Assembly (NCBI RefSeq): GCF_002288365.1
Contig: NZ_CP016782.1
Span: 496,001 to 560,000 of the forward strand
Reading direction: 5' to 3'
Length of the DNA stretch: 64,000 nucleotides
Source: Candidatus Planktophila limnetica
GTDB taxonomy: Bacteria > Actinomycetota > Actinomycetes > Nanopelagicales > Nanopelagicaceae
The notes under the pieces were generated by a model that saw only the letters and a list, made by a program, of their open reading frames with translations, was not told the DNA's origin and searched no databases. Below, piece by piece: positions 8,220-16,717 of the stretch; position 1 is the first letter of the stretch, and every line of letters begins with the position of its first letter. The translations under genes were made by a program, and so were the position numbers.

Positions 8220-9641
8220 ATGGAGCGCACCTATTCCGTTGAAACCTACGGATGTCAAATGAATGTTCACGACTCCGAACGCATCGCAGGGCTATTAGAT
8301 GAAGCCGGATACATCCCAGTTAAAACTGGTGAGCAGGCTGATCTGGTTGTTTTTAATACGTGTGCGGTTCGAGAAAATGCGGATAACAAGTTATATGGCA
8401 ACCTAAGTTTCTTAGCTCCAATTAAAAAGCTAAACCCTGGAATGCAGATAGCAGTGGGCGGTTGTCTGGCGCAGAAAGATCAATCAATAATCCTTAAAAA
8501 AGCACCATATGTTGATGTTGTCTTTGGAACACACAATGTTGGATCGCTACCGGCACTACTTGAACGCGCAAGGATTGAAGAAGAAGCCCAAATCGAAATT
8601 AAAGAATCCCTCGAACATTTCCCATCGACACTTCCTGCCCGACGATTATCAGCATTTTCAGCGTGGGTTTCAGTATCTGTTGGATGCAATAACACCTGCA
8701 CTTTTTGCATTGTTCCAACGCTTCGCGGAATCGAAAAAGATCGTAGCGAAGATGACATTTTGCGTGAGATTCACGCACTCGTAGATCAAGGCGTTATTGA
8801 AATTACCTTGCTAGGTCAAAACGTAAATGCATACGGAGTTGATTTTGGTGACAGGCAAGCATTTGCAAAACTTCTTCGCAAGTGTGGGGATATCGATGGT
8901 CTAGAACGGGTGCGTTTTATGTCTCCGCATCCACGAGATTTCACAGACGATGTCATTGAGGCAATGGCGCAAACCCGCAATGTCATGCCACATCTACATA
9001 TGCCATTGCAATCTGGTTCAAATCAAATCTTGCAGAGCATGCGCCGCTCATATCGAACAGATCGATACCTAAATATTTTAAATAATGTCAGAACTGCAAT
9101 CCCGCAGGCATCTATTACAACCGACATCATTGTTGGCTTTCCTGGTGAAAGTGAATCTGATTTTCAGGCTACTTTAGATTTATGCACAGAGGCACAATTT
9201 GCTGCCGCCTACACATATCAATATTCGATTCGCCCAGGTACACCGGCAGCAACAATGCCAAATCAAGTTTCATCTGAAGTTGTCGGGCAGCGATACACGC
9301 GTTTACATGAGCATCAGCAAAAGATTTCACTTGGTGTTAATAAACGCGCAATTGGCCGCGAGATGCGAGTTTTGGTTGGCGAATATGAAGGTCGACGAGA
9401 TGGCAGAGAATCGCGCATGACGGGTAAGAGTGAAGATTTTCGTTTAGTTCACTTCGCCGATTCAAGCAGCGCTCGTGCCGGCGACTTTGTTGATGTTCGA
9501 ATCACTGATGCATCTGCTCATTACTTAATTGCAGATGAAATACGCACTATTGCAACACGTGGCGGAGATGCGCACGAACTAAGAAATAGGGAAGTTACTT
9601 CAACAGGTGTCTCACTTGGCATTCCTACAGTGCGTGCATGA
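8220..9641 (+). CDS. miaB: tRNA-2-methylthio-N6-isopentenyladenosine synthase
   Basis: Radical-SAM methylthiotransferase that adds a methylthio group to i6A37 of tRNA, acting after MiaA, the next gene. It is 473 residues long with the expected order: UPF0004 domain with three cluster cysteines ([17 protein letters not shown]), the radical-SAM domain with CNNTCTFC, then a TRAM domain around residues 380-450. It overlaps miaA by four bases (ATGA), so the two steps of the same modification are coupled. The C-terminus has a short extra tail of low conservation after TRAM. Confidence 0.96.
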   Translation: MERTYSVETYGCQMNVHDSERIAGLLDEAGYIPVKTGEQADLVVFNTCAVRENADNKLYGNLSFLAPIKKLNPGMQIAVGGCLAQKDQSIILKKAPYVDVVFGTHNVGSLPALLERARIEEEAQIEIKESLEHFPSTLPARRLSAFSAWVSVSVGCNNTCTFCIVPTLRGIEKDRSEDDILREIHALVDQGVIEITLLGQNVNAYGVDFGDRQAFAKLLRKCGDIDGLERVRFMSPHPRDFTDDVIEAMAQTRNVMPHLHMPLQSGSNQILQSMRRSYRTDRYLNILNNVRTAIPQASITTDIIVGFPGESESDFQATLDLCTEAQFAAAYTYQYSIRPGTPAATMPNQVSSEVVGQRYTRLHEHQQKISLGVNKRAIGREMRVLVGEYEGRRDGRESRMTGKSEDFRLVHFADSSSARAGDFVDVRITDASAHYLIADEIRTIATRGGDAHELRNREVTSTGVSLGIPTVRA

Positions 9642-10531
9642 AATTAGTTGTAATTGCAGGTGCAACTGCGACGGGTAAAAGCTCTTTAAGTGTGGAGTTA
9701 GCACAGGCCATTGATGCCGAAATAATCAATGCTGATTCAATGCAGGTATATCGCGGAATGGATATCGGTACCGCCAAGATAACCCTTGAAGAGCGCCAAG
9801 GCATTCCTCACCACATGCTGGATGTTTTAGATGTCAATCAAGATTCCACTGTTGCCTGGTATCAATCTGGTGCTCGTGAAGTCATCGATGAGATTCATTC
9901 TCGTGGCAAAAGCGTTGTCATGGTTGGTGGGACGGGTCTTTACATTAAGGCTGTAATCGATGAACTTAACTTTCCAGATACAGACCCAATGGTCAGACAC
10001 ACGTTAAACAAGGAGGCTGAAGATTTAGGAATCGATGCAATGTTTGCGCGATTAGAAAAACTTGATCCAGCCGCAGCGATTGCAATTGACCGTGCGAATT
10101 TACGAAGAATTATCAGAGCCCTAGAAGTTATAGAGATCACTGGCAAGGCATTTACTGCCAATTTGCCCAGAGAAGAGAGCATTCGATATCCAGATGCTCG
10201 GCAATTTGGTTTGGTTATGGATCGCGAGTTGTTATCGGAAAGAATTGATCAGCGCGTAAATACAATGTTTGAAAATGGTTTTGTTGAAGAAGTGCAAAAG
10301 TTAATGTCAAGCGGATTGTTAGAAGGCAGAACAGCGCAAAGAGCTTTGGGGTATTCCCAAATAGTTAGCCATCTAAAGGGTGAAACATCACTTGATGCTG
10401 CCATAGAAGAAACCAAACGAGCCACCCGACAATACGCTCGCCGGCAGGAAACCTGGTTCTCACGTGATGCGCGTATTAAGTGGATTTCAACTAGACAACC
10501 ACGCCTAGAAACTATTTTGGAATCCCTGTAG
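9638..10531 (+). CDS. miaA: tRNA dimethylallyltransferase
   Basis: Transfers the dimethylallyl group to A37 of tRNAs that read UNN codons, making the i6A that MiaB then methylthiolates. It has 297 residues. The P-loop GATATGKS is at the N-terminus, followed by [15 protein letters not shown] and [10 protein letters not shown], all diagnostic. It starts inside the miaB stop (ATGA). The isoprenoid donor depends on the MEP pathway, whose first enzyme, Dxs, is also encoded in this window. Confidence 0.96.
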   Translation: MKLVVIAGATATGKSSLSVELAQAIDAEIINADSMQVYRGMDIGTAKITLEERQGIPHHMLDVLDVNQDSTVAWYQSGAREVIDEIHSRGKSVVMVGGTGLYIKAVIDELNFPDTDPMVRHTLNKEAEDLGIDAMFARLEKLDPAAAIAIDRANLRRIIRALEVIEITGKAFTANLPREESIRYPDARQFGLVMDRELLSERIDQRVNTMFENGFVEEVQKLMSSGLLEGRTAQRALGYSQIVSHLKGETSLDAAIEETKRATRQYARRQETWFSRDARIKWISTRQPRLETILESL

Positions 10532-10545
10532 GCAGTAAGAACTAC

Positions 10546-10551
10546 TAAACT
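10546..10551 (+). promoter_or_regulatory. possible -10 element TAAACT upstream of dapF
   Basis: TAAACT lies 9 bases before the dapF ATG, a little farther than the usual 6-7 in this window. Together with the absent ribosome-binding site it suggests an internal, near-leaderless promoter in the mia-dapF-hflX run. Confidence 0.35.
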
Positions 10552-10560
10552 AACTTCCAC

Positions 10561-11373
10561 ATGAATACTTCACAGCCTGTTCCTGCAACTTATGGGCACG
10601 GCACTCACAATGACTTTGTACTTATTTTTGATCCAGATGATCTGCGTTCGGTAACAACGGCCCAAACTCAAGCAATTTGTAATCGAGAAACAGGAATTGG
10701 TGCTGATGGTTTGATTCGAATACTAAAGCGCGATGGCAAATGGTTTATGGATTACAGAAATTCAGATGGATCGTTGGCTGAAATGTGCGGCAATGGAATA
10801 CGCGTGATGGCTAAATATTTGGTTGTTCACGGTCATCAAGGTGAGGGCATTTTTGCAATAAACACGCGTGATGGATTAAAGCATCTTCGTGTTCCAGCCG
10901 ATGGTGATATTTCGGTCAATATGGGCAAAGTAAGTGATGAATCCGAAGAAGTCACTGCCTCACATAATGGCCACATTTGGAATGGTTACAACATTAATGT
11001 CGGCAATCCACATGCAGTTGTATTTGTAGAAAGTTTAGAAGAGGTTGGCGAACTCAGAGATGCTCCGATTGTTCGTCCCAAGGAGAGTTACCCAGAAGGC
11101 GTTAATATTGAGTTTGTAGAGTTTATGAGCGAGACTGAATTAAAGATGAGGGTCTTTGAACGCGGAAGTGGCGAAACACAATCATGCGGAACTGGAACAT
11201 GCGCCGTGGCACTTGCAGCAACGCTAAAGAAAGAGAAGAACTTGCCCGCACATTGGGTCATTTATCCACCGGGTGGACGTTTAGAGGTAGATATTGATGG
11301 ACATTCCAATGCAACGCTTATTGGTCCTGCCGAATTGGTTAAAGAAGTAGATCTGGCGAATTTTTTCCAATGA
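10561..11373 (+). CDS. dapF: diaminopimelate epimerase
   Basis: Converts LL- to meso-diaminopimelate for lysine and peptidoglycan synthesis by a two-base, cofactor-free mechanism. It has 270 residues. The two catalytic cysteines are visible in EMCGNGIRVM and in SCGTGTCAVA. N-terminal GHGTHNDF and GADGLI are also typical. It lies 29 bp after miaA and overlaps hflX by four bases (ATGA). The miaB-miaA-dapF-hflX order is a conserved actinobacterial arrangement. Confidence 0.96.
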   Translation: MNTSQPVPATYGHGTHNDFVLIFDPDDLRSVTTAQTQAICNRETGIGADGLIRILKRDGKWFMDYRNSDGSLAEMCGNGIRVMAKYLVVHGHQGEGIFAINTRDGLKHLRVPADGDISVNMGKVSDESEEVTASHNGHIWNGYNINVGNPHAVVFVESLEEVGELRDAPIVRPKESYPEGVNIEFVEFMSETELKMRVFERGSGETQSCGTGTCAVALAATLKKEKNLPAHWVIYPPGGRLEVDIDGHSNATLIGPAELVKEVDLANFFQ

Positions 11374-12842
11374 GTGATAAAGGTCGCCATGAAGACCGTA
11401 GTGAAGATTCATTTGAAGCTTTATTGCGCGAAAGTGCGCGAGTTACGGCAGATTACGATGCCGACCAAGATGATTTAGAAGCAACTTCTCAATCCGAAAT
11501 AGCAGATCGCGCGGCACTACGACGAGTCAAAGGATTCTCAACAGAGTTACAAGATATTTCCGACGCCGAATATCGCCAGCTTCAATTAGAGCGCGTTATT
11601 TTAGTTGGCGTATGGACTGAAGGCACAGCCGAAATGGCAGAGAATTCACTCGATGAACTAAGAGCATTGGCACAAACTGCTGGCTCTGAGGTTCTAGATG
11701 GATTTATCCAGCGACGCGATAAACCAGATCCTGCAACGTATATCGGTTCAGGAAAAGTTGAAGAACTACGCAACGTTGTACTTTCAAGTGGCGCCGACAC
11801 AGTTATTTGCGACGGCGAATTATCACCTTCTCAATTGCAGCAACTTGAGGGAAAACTAAAAGTTAAAGTTGTAGACCGAACCGCATTAATTCTGGATATT
11901 TTCGCTCAACATGCCAAGAGTAAAGAAGGAAAGGCTCAAGTTGAGTTAGCTCAAATTTCTTATTTGCTTCCACGTTTGCGTGGTTGGGGTGACTCTCTTT
12001 CTCGCCAAGTAGGCGGTCGCGCAGCTGGTGGTGCGGGTATTGGTGGACGCGGACCTGGTGAAACAAAAATAGAAACTGATCGCCGTCGCATTCGAGACAA
12101 AATGGCAAAGCTTCGCCGTGAAATAGCGGAGATGAAAGTGTCGCGGGACACAAAGCGACAAGAGCGAAAGAGAAATAATGTTGCATCAGTTGCCATTGCC
12201 GGTTACACAAATGCTGGCAAGTCTTCATTATTAAATAAGTTAACTGGCGCGGGAGTCTTAGTTCAAAACGCCCTCTTTGCAACTTTGGATCCAACTGTTC
12301 GTAAGACTCATACAGCCGATGGGCGGATTTATACACTGACTGACACTGTTGGTTTTGTGCGGCACCTACCGCATCAGTTGGTAGATGCATTTAAATCAAC
12401 GCTAGAAGAAGTATCTGGTGCAGATGTGATTGTCCATGTTGTCGATGGTTCACACGCTGATCCATTTGAACAAATTCGAGCAGTTCGCACAGTAATCAAT
12501 GAAATTGGGGCCCAGGAAGTTCCGGAAATTATCGCTATCAACAAAGCCGATGTTGCAGACCAAGAAGTTCTCATGGAAATTTTGCGCAAAGAACCAAACA
12601 GTTATGCAATATCGGTCAAAACAGGGTTTGGAATAGATGCTCTTATCCATGCGATTGAAAAAACTTTACCTAGGCCAAAAATTGAAGTTGATGTCATAGT
12701 TCCGTATAACCGAGGTGATCTCATTAGCGCCATTCATGAACATGGTGAAATCTTGAGCGAAGAGTATGTCGCCGAAGGAACTGCGATTCACGCCCGCGTT
12801 GATGGAGGGCTAGCACGCCAAATACAAGCTATGCAGGAATAA
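11370..12842 (+). CDS. hflX: GTPase HflX
   Basis: Ribosome-associated GTPase that splits or rescues stalled 70S ribosomes. At 490 residues it has a long acidic N-terminal extension (about 70 residues), then the HflX N-terminal domain with the GSGKVEEL segment, a glycine-rich GGRGPGETKIETDRRRI linker, and the GTPase domain. G1 is GYTNAGKSSL, G3 DTVGF, G4 NKAD. Translation is coupled to dapF by the ATGA overlap. No clear terminator is seen after the TAA; a 107-bp gap precedes the DUF4193 gene. Confidence 0.95.
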   Translation: MSDKGRHEDRSEDSFEALLRESARVTADYDADQDDLEATSQSEIADRAALRRVKGFSTELQDISDAEYRQLQLERVILVGVWTEGTAEMAENSLDELRALAQTAGSEVLDGFIQRRDKPDPATYIGSGKVEELRNVVLSSGADTVICDGELSPSQLQQLEGKLKVKVVDRTALILDIFAQHAKSKEGKAQVELAQISYLLPRLRGWGDSLSRQVGGRAAGGAGIGGRGPGETKIETDRRRIRDKMAKLRREIAEMKVSRDTKRQERKRNNVASVAIAGYTNAGKSSLLNKLTGAGVLVQNALFATLDPTVRKTHTADGRIYTLTDTVGFVRHLPHQLVDAFKSTLEEVSGADVIVHVVDGSHADPFEQIRAVRTVINEIGAQEVPEIIAINKADVADQEVLMEILRKEPNSYAISVKTGFGIDALIHAIEKTLPRPKIEVDVIVPYNRGDLISAIHEHGEILSEEYVAEGTAIHARVDGGLARQIQAMQE

Positions 12843-12949
12843 ATAGTGCTCTTGGCGTGTTGTAACAGGCAGTAACCCCAAAAATAGGCGATTATGCGCC
12901 CGTTCAGTAATTACTTCAGAAACTAGTGCAGTGAAGGTAGGTGAGAGCA

Positions 12950-13246
12950 GTGGCAACGGATTACGACACCCCCAGAAAAACGGATGAAGAACTCCACGAA
13001 GAGTCGTTAGAAGAGTTAAAAGCCCAGCGAGTAGATGCTCAATCCGGCCAGATCGATGTTGATGAAGCAGAGGCTGCTGAAACCTTAGAGCTTCCTGGTG
13101 CTGATTTATCTGGTGAAGAATTAACAGTACGTGTAGTGCCAAAACAAGTTGATGAATTTACATGTTCACGTTGCTTCTTGGTTCACCACATTACTCAACT
13201 TTCTAAAGGTGAAGGCGCTAAAGCAATTTGTAAAGAGTGTTCTTAA
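12950..13246 (+). CDS. DUF4193 family protein (small zinc-ribbon protein)
   Basis: A 98-residue protein of a family found almost only in actinobacteria; function unknown. The N-terminus is acidic (TDYDTPRKTDEEL) and the C-terminus has two Cys pairs, FTCSRC and ICKECS, about 25 residues apart, which should bind zinc. GTG 12950 is preferred over GTG 12941 because AGGTGAG lies 5-6 bases upstream and the protein then begins MATDYD, as in relatives. The stop overlaps that of the convergent DUF3093 gene (TTAA, 13243-13246). Confidence 0.85.
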   Translation: MATDYDTPRKTDEELHEESLEELKAQRVDAQSGQIDVDEAEAAETLELPGADLSGEELTVRVVPKQVDEFTCSRCFLVHHITQLSKGEGAKAICKECS

Positions 13247-13680
13247 CGCAGCGCAGCTGCTAACTCTGATCCCCGCCGTGTAGAAATAATCCAATGCGGT
13301 GTTTCGTCTCGAATATCTTTGACTCGCACAATCACTCCGCGGGAACTCCAAAATCTAATGGCTAAGTAGTCAGCCGGATCGGCATCGCGCCCACGCACCA
13401 AACGCATTGCATCAGATTCTAAGACTCGTGTGTCACCTAAGTACTTAAGTTCAATGTGAGCTTTATTTACTCGCAACTCTTGATCATCTACTTCAATGAC
13501 CATGCGCCATCGAACATAGATATAAACCAGTGCGATAGTGAGAATAATCTGGCACCAGAGAGCAGGATTGTTTCCAATGGCTGCCCAAATTGAGATGCTC
13601 AATGATGTAAACAAGAAGTAAATGAAGGCTAAGAGCCAGACTGGGGGAGCAATCACTTCGCGAAATCGCACGGGTGTCAC
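13243..13680 (-). CDS. DUF3093 family membrane protein
   Basis: A 145-residue protein of an actinobacterial family of unknown function. Two hydrophobic helices lie near residues 12-32 and 40-56, followed by a soluble, beta-rich domain with VRGRDADPADYLAIRFW and WIISTRRG. It lies between DUF4193 and dut, the position it holds in Mycobacterium and Streptomyces. It is transcribed opposite to both neighbours and shares its stop region with DUF4193. Confidence 0.85.
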   Translation of the reverse strand: MTPVRFREVIAPPVWLLAFIYFLFTSLSISIWAAIGNNPALWCQIILTIALVYIYVRWRMVIEVDDQELRVNKAHIELKYLGDTRVLESDAMRLVRGRDADPADYLAIRFWSSRGVIVRVKDIRDETPHWIISTRRGSELAAALR

Positions 13681-13713
13681 GCTACATCATTAATTATTGA
13701 CTCGCTAACGCAG

Positions 13714-13719
13714 TAAACT
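13714..13719 (+). promoter_or_regulatory. -10 element TAAACT, leaderless promoter of the hotdog thioesterase
   Basis: TAAACT is followed by exactly 6 bases and ATG 13726. The 45-bp gap leaves room only for overlapping divergent signals with the DUF3093 gene. Confidence 0.6.
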
Positions 13720-13725
13720 ACATGG

Positions 13726-14310
13726 ATGAGCCGAGTTGCCAGTACTACGCCACCACCTGGAGCGACAATTCCAGTTCGCCACCCTGAAGCGCCGCCAACT
13801 GGTTCAAAAATTCCTTCTCACTTTGCACATTGTTTTGGTTGCGGTGAGAAACATCCAACTGGTTTACACCTTGTCGCACATGTTGGAAATGCAATGGATA
13901 TAACGGCTGAGTTTGTAGTTTCACAAGATCATCAAGGCGCACCAGGGCTTGCACACGGTGGCTTACTTTCACTCGCATTTGATGAGGCGCTTGGAAAACT
14001 TATGTGGTTACTTCGCGCACCGGCAGTAACTGCCCGACTTGAAACAGATTTCCTGAAACCTGTGCCAATGGGTTCAAAGTTATTTATTACAGCGCAAATC
14101 ACTGGCCAAGTGAGCCGTAAAGTTTATTGTTCAGCCATTGGGCGTTTAAATTCGCCAGAGGGTGACATCGCAATCAAAGCGGCAGCCTTATATGTCATTG
14201 TTCCAATGTCGCACTTTCTGCAAAATGCTCCTGCGGATTATTTGGAAGCTATTTCAAAAACTCCAGAAGTTCTGGCATTTGTTGATCCGAACTTTGAGAT
14301 AAATCCATGA
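13726..14310 (+). CDS. PaaI-type hotdog-fold thioesterase
   Basis: A 194-residue protein with a single hotdog domain in the last 150 residues. HCFGCGEKHPTGL opens the domain, and GAPGLAHGGLLSLAFDEALG is the helix-and-active-site region of PaaI/4HBT thioesterases. It probably hydrolyses an acyl-CoA; the substrate is unknown. It overlaps dut by four bases and likely forms one transcript with dut and the DUF3159 gene. The proline-rich N-terminal 25 residues look disordered. Confidence 0.82.
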   Translation: MSRVASTTPPPGATIPVRHPEAPPTGSKIPSHFAHCFGCGEKHPTGLHLVAHVGNAMDITAEFVVSQDHQGAPGLAHGGLLSLAFDEALGKLMWLLRAPAVTARLETDFLKPVPMGSKLFITAQITGQVSRKVYCSAIGRLNSPEGDIAIKAAALYVIVPMSHFLQNAPADYLEAISKTPEVLAFVDPNFEINP

Positions 14311-14747
14311 GTGTAAAAGTTCTAATCAAGCGCCTGGATCCAGGCGTGCCGTTGCCTATTTATGCAAAGGGTGGCGATGCTGGAGCAGACATTGTCTCTG
14401 CAGTTGATATCACTTTGGCCCCCGGCGAACGCGCGTTAGTACCAACTGGAATTTCAATTGCGCTTCCTGATGGATATGTTGCACTCGTGCATCCACGTTC
14501 GGGATTAGCAATTAAGCATGGAGTCACAATGGTCAATGCTCCAGGAACCGTTGATGCAGGATATAGAGGCGAACTAAAACTAATTTTGATCAATCATGAT
14601 CGAAGTGAGTCAGTCTCTTTTAAACGCGGTGATCGAGTCGCGCAATTAGTTATTCAACAAGTTGAGCGAGCAGAATTTATTGAAGTACAAGAACTCCCTG
14701 GCTCAGGTCGAGGTACTGATGGATTCGGATCAACGGGGCGCGTATGA
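14307..14747 (+). CDS. dut: dUTP diphosphatase
   Basis: Hydrolyses dUTP to dUMP, keeping uracil out of DNA and feeding dTMP synthesis. It has 146 residues, the normal size of the trimeric enzyme. The five dUTPase motifs are visible, including AGADIVSA, PRSGLAIKHG, NAPGTVDAGYRGEL, RGDRVAQLVI and the C-terminal GRGTDGFGSTG arm. It overlaps both neighbours by four bases. In many actinobacteria a DUF3710 gene follows dut; here DUF3159 follows directly. Confidence 0.96.
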   Translation: MSVKVLIKRLDPGVPLPIYAKGGDAGADIVSAVDITLAPGERALVPTGISIALPDGYVALVHPRSGLAIKHGVTMVNAPGTVDAGYRGELKLILINHDRSESVSFKRGDRVAQLVIQQVERAEFIEVQELPGSGRGTDGFGSTGRV

Positions 14748-15367
14748 GTATTGAAAATAATGATCGAGACAAAGTAGTTAACGCCCTCGGTGGTAAAAAA
14801 GGTCTCATTGATTCAGGTCTACCATCTGTCCTTTTTCTCATTGTTTTTAACATCGCAGATAATTTACGCACAGCTCTTTATGCGGCCGTCATCACATCAG
14901 CGCTTCTTACGATTCTTCGATTGATTAAGAAAGACACAATCCAGCATGTGATTTCTGGCTTCATTGGTGTTGCTTTTTGTGCATACCTTGCCAATCGCAC
15001 TGGAAATGCCACTGATTTTTTCTTACCTAAATTTCTTACCAACCTCGTATACGGAACGGTGTATTTGATTGGAAACGTTGCTGGGTGGCCAATTCTTGGT
15101 TTAGTTCTAGGACCAATCCTGGGCGAAAACCTACTGTGGCGAAAAAACCCAGAGCGCAAAAAAGCTTATATTCGCGCCGGATGGTTATGGGTTGCAATGT
15201 TTTATTTACGTTTACTTGTTCAAGTTCCAATTTATCTCAGTGGTCCAGAAAATCTGAATTTATTGGGAAGTGTTAACTTGGCAATGGGTTATCCGCTTTT
15301 TGCCGCCGCTGCGTGGGGTTCGTGGTTGATTATTAAGAAAGTTCCGAGCGTAAAACCAGAGGATTAG
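14744..15367 (+). CDS. DUF3159 family membrane protein
   Basis: A 207-residue polytopic membrane protein with about 5-6 hydrophobic segments, of an actinobacterial family with no known function. GGKKGLIDSGLPSVLF near residue 15 and the NPERKKAYIRAGWLWVAMF segment are typical. It is coupled to dut by ATGA overlap, and its stop overlaps that of the convergent TrkA gene (TTAG 15364-15367). The usual intervening DUF3710 and OB-fold genes are absent. Confidence 0.85.
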   Translation: MSIENNDRDKVVNALGGKKGLIDSGLPSVLFLIVFNIADNLRTALYAAVITSALLTILRLIKKDTIQHVISGFIGVAFCAYLANRTGNATDFFLPKFLTNLVYGTVYLIGNVAGWPILGLVLGPILGENLLWRKNPERKKAYIRAGWLWVAMFYLRLLVQVPIYLSGPENLNLLGSVNLAMGYPLFAAAAWGSWLIIKKVPSVKPED

Positions 15368-16023
15368 CTCTGAATGAAGCACGCTTTAATTTGAGACTCA
15401 GCTGCAGCTGATGCAACGAATAGTAATTCATCGCCAGCGGCAAAAACATCGTGAGCAGAACACGCAATAACTTGGCCATCTCGCACGATCGCAGCAAGGG
15501 ATGCGTTATCTGGTAACTCAATTTCTTCTACAGTTTTTCCAATGCAAGAAGATGTATCAGGAAGAGTGAGTTCAACTAAATTTGCTTGACCTTTTCTAAA
15601 GGAGAAGAGACGAACCACGTCACCAACACTTACGGCTTCTTCCACCAGTGCTGAAATAATTCGCGGTGTAGACACGGCAACATCGACGCCCCATGAACTA
15701 TCAAATAGCCACTCATTCTTTGGGTGATTAATTCGCGCTACCACTCGTGGAATTCCGTATTCAGTCTTTCCTAGAAGAGATGCAACGAGATTAACTTTGT
15801 CATCTCCAGTTGCGGCAACCAATACTTGGCAATTATTTAGTTTGGCATTATCTAATGATGTGATTTCGCAGGCATCTGCCATAAGCCATTCAGCATCTGG
15901 AACGCTTTGCATTTTCATTGCTTTTGGATTCTTATCGATCAAAAGAACTTGATGACCGTTATCTAAGAGTTCGCGTGCGATAGCGCGTCCAACATTTCCT
16001 GCTCCTGCTATTGCAATTCTCAT
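15364..16023 (-). CDS. TrkA-family potassium uptake regulator (second of pair)
   Basis: Cytosolic NAD(H)/nucleotide-gating subunit of K+ transport, 219 residues: TrkA-N Rossmann domain with AGAGNVGRAIA at residues 5-15, then a TrkA-C domain from about residue 140. It corresponds to CeoC-like proteins. It overlaps the first TrkA gene by four bases (ATGA), so both products are coupled, as expected for a hetero-oligomeric gating ring. The membrane transporter they should control is not adjacent. Confidence 0.88.
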   Translation of the reverse strand: MRIAIAGAGNVGRAIARELLDNGHQVLLIDKNPKAMKMQSVPDAEWLMADACEITSLDNAKLNNCQVLVAATGDDKVNLVASLLGKTEYGIPRVVARINHPKNEWLFDSSWGVDVAVSTPRIISALVEEAVSVGDVVRLFSFRKGQANLVELTLPDTSSCIGKTVEEIELPDNASLAAIVRDGQVIACSAHDVFAAGDELLFVASAAAESQIKACFIQS

Positions 16024-16685
16024 GAGGCATCCTCCGGAGCGTGTGAAAATGATTTTTCAACGTTCGCATGGTCTTCATCTCGCACCATCATGTGCAGTAG
16101 ATCGCCTTCTTGGAAAACAGTGTGCTCATCTGGAATTAAACCTGCACCGAGTCGCGTAATAAATGCAACACGAGCACCAGTGATATTTTCAATTCGAGCA
16201 ACTGAGATTCCATACCAACTAGCAACCGGATGAAACTCACAGAGTTGAACTGCGCCACTTGCATCACGCCACTCAGACTTTGAACCTTCGGGAACGATGC
16301 GTCTTAAAATTTGGTCCGTAGTCCAGAGCACTGTGGCAACAGTTGGAATTCCTAAGCGCTGGTAAATTTCCGCACGACCTGGGTCATAAATGCGAGCAAC
16401 CACATTTGCAACTTTATAAGTTTCTCGTGCAACGCGAGCGGCAAGAATGTTTGAATTATCTCCGTTGCTTACTGCTGCAAATGCATCGGCTTTTTCTATG
16501 CCAGCTTCTAAAAGTGTGTCTCGGTCAAAACCCATACCTGTGACTGTGTGGCCTTTGAAATTAGGTCCTAAACGGCGAAATGATTCGCGAGCTTGATCAA
16601 TCACAGAAACTGAGTGACCAGCAGATTCCAATTCAATTGCGAGGGATGAACCAACTCGACCGCAACCCATAATCACTACGTGCAC
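16020..16685 (-). CDS. TrkA-family potassium uptake regulator (first of pair)
   Basis: CeoB-like protein of 221 residues with the nucleotide-binding motif GCGRVGSSLA at the N-terminus, and a TrkA-C domain from about residue 140. The frame extends to TTG 16694, but GTG 16685 is preferred: the product begins MHVVIMGCGRVG as in relatives, and a -10 hexamer (TAAGTT on this strand) ends 7 bases upstream. It is divergent from the RNA methyltransferase gene with only 32 bp between starts. In many actinobacteria a cation/amino-acid permease gene sits at this junction; here it is missing. Confidence 0.88.
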   Translation of the reverse strand: MHVVIMGCGRVGSSLAIELESAGHSVSVIDQARESFRRLGPNFKGHTVTGMGFDRDTLLEAGIEKADAFAAVSNGDNSNILAARVARETYKVANVVARIYDPGRAEIYQRLGIPTVATVLWTTDQILRRIVPEGSKSEWRDASGAVQLCEFHPVASWYGISVARIENITGARVAFITRLGAGLIPDEHTVFQEGDLLHMMVRDEDHANVEKSFSHAPEDAS

Positions 16686-16692
16686 GTAGTAC

Positions 16693-16698
16693 AACTTA
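16693..16698 (-). promoter_or_regulatory. -10 element TAAGTT, leaderless promoter of the TrkA pair
   Basis: On the minus strand TAAGTT is followed by 7 bases and GTG 16685. Only 6 bp separate it from the plus-strand -10 of the methyltransferase gene, so the promoters are back to back. Confidence 0.55.
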
Positions 16699-16704
16699 CA
16701 CCCT

Positions 16705-16710
16705 TACTCT
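16705..16710 (+). promoter_or_regulatory. -10 element TACTCT, leaderless promoter of the TrmA-type methyltransferase
   Basis: TACTCT is followed by 7 bases and ATG 16718. Any -35 contact must fall in the coding sequence of the divergent TrkA gene. Confidence 0.55.
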
Positions 16711-16717
16711 TAGATAC

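Noticed and set aside
11863-12390. 175-codon minus-strand frame inside hflX
   Set aside because: It lies fully antisense to conserved GTPase motifs and has no recognisable domain.
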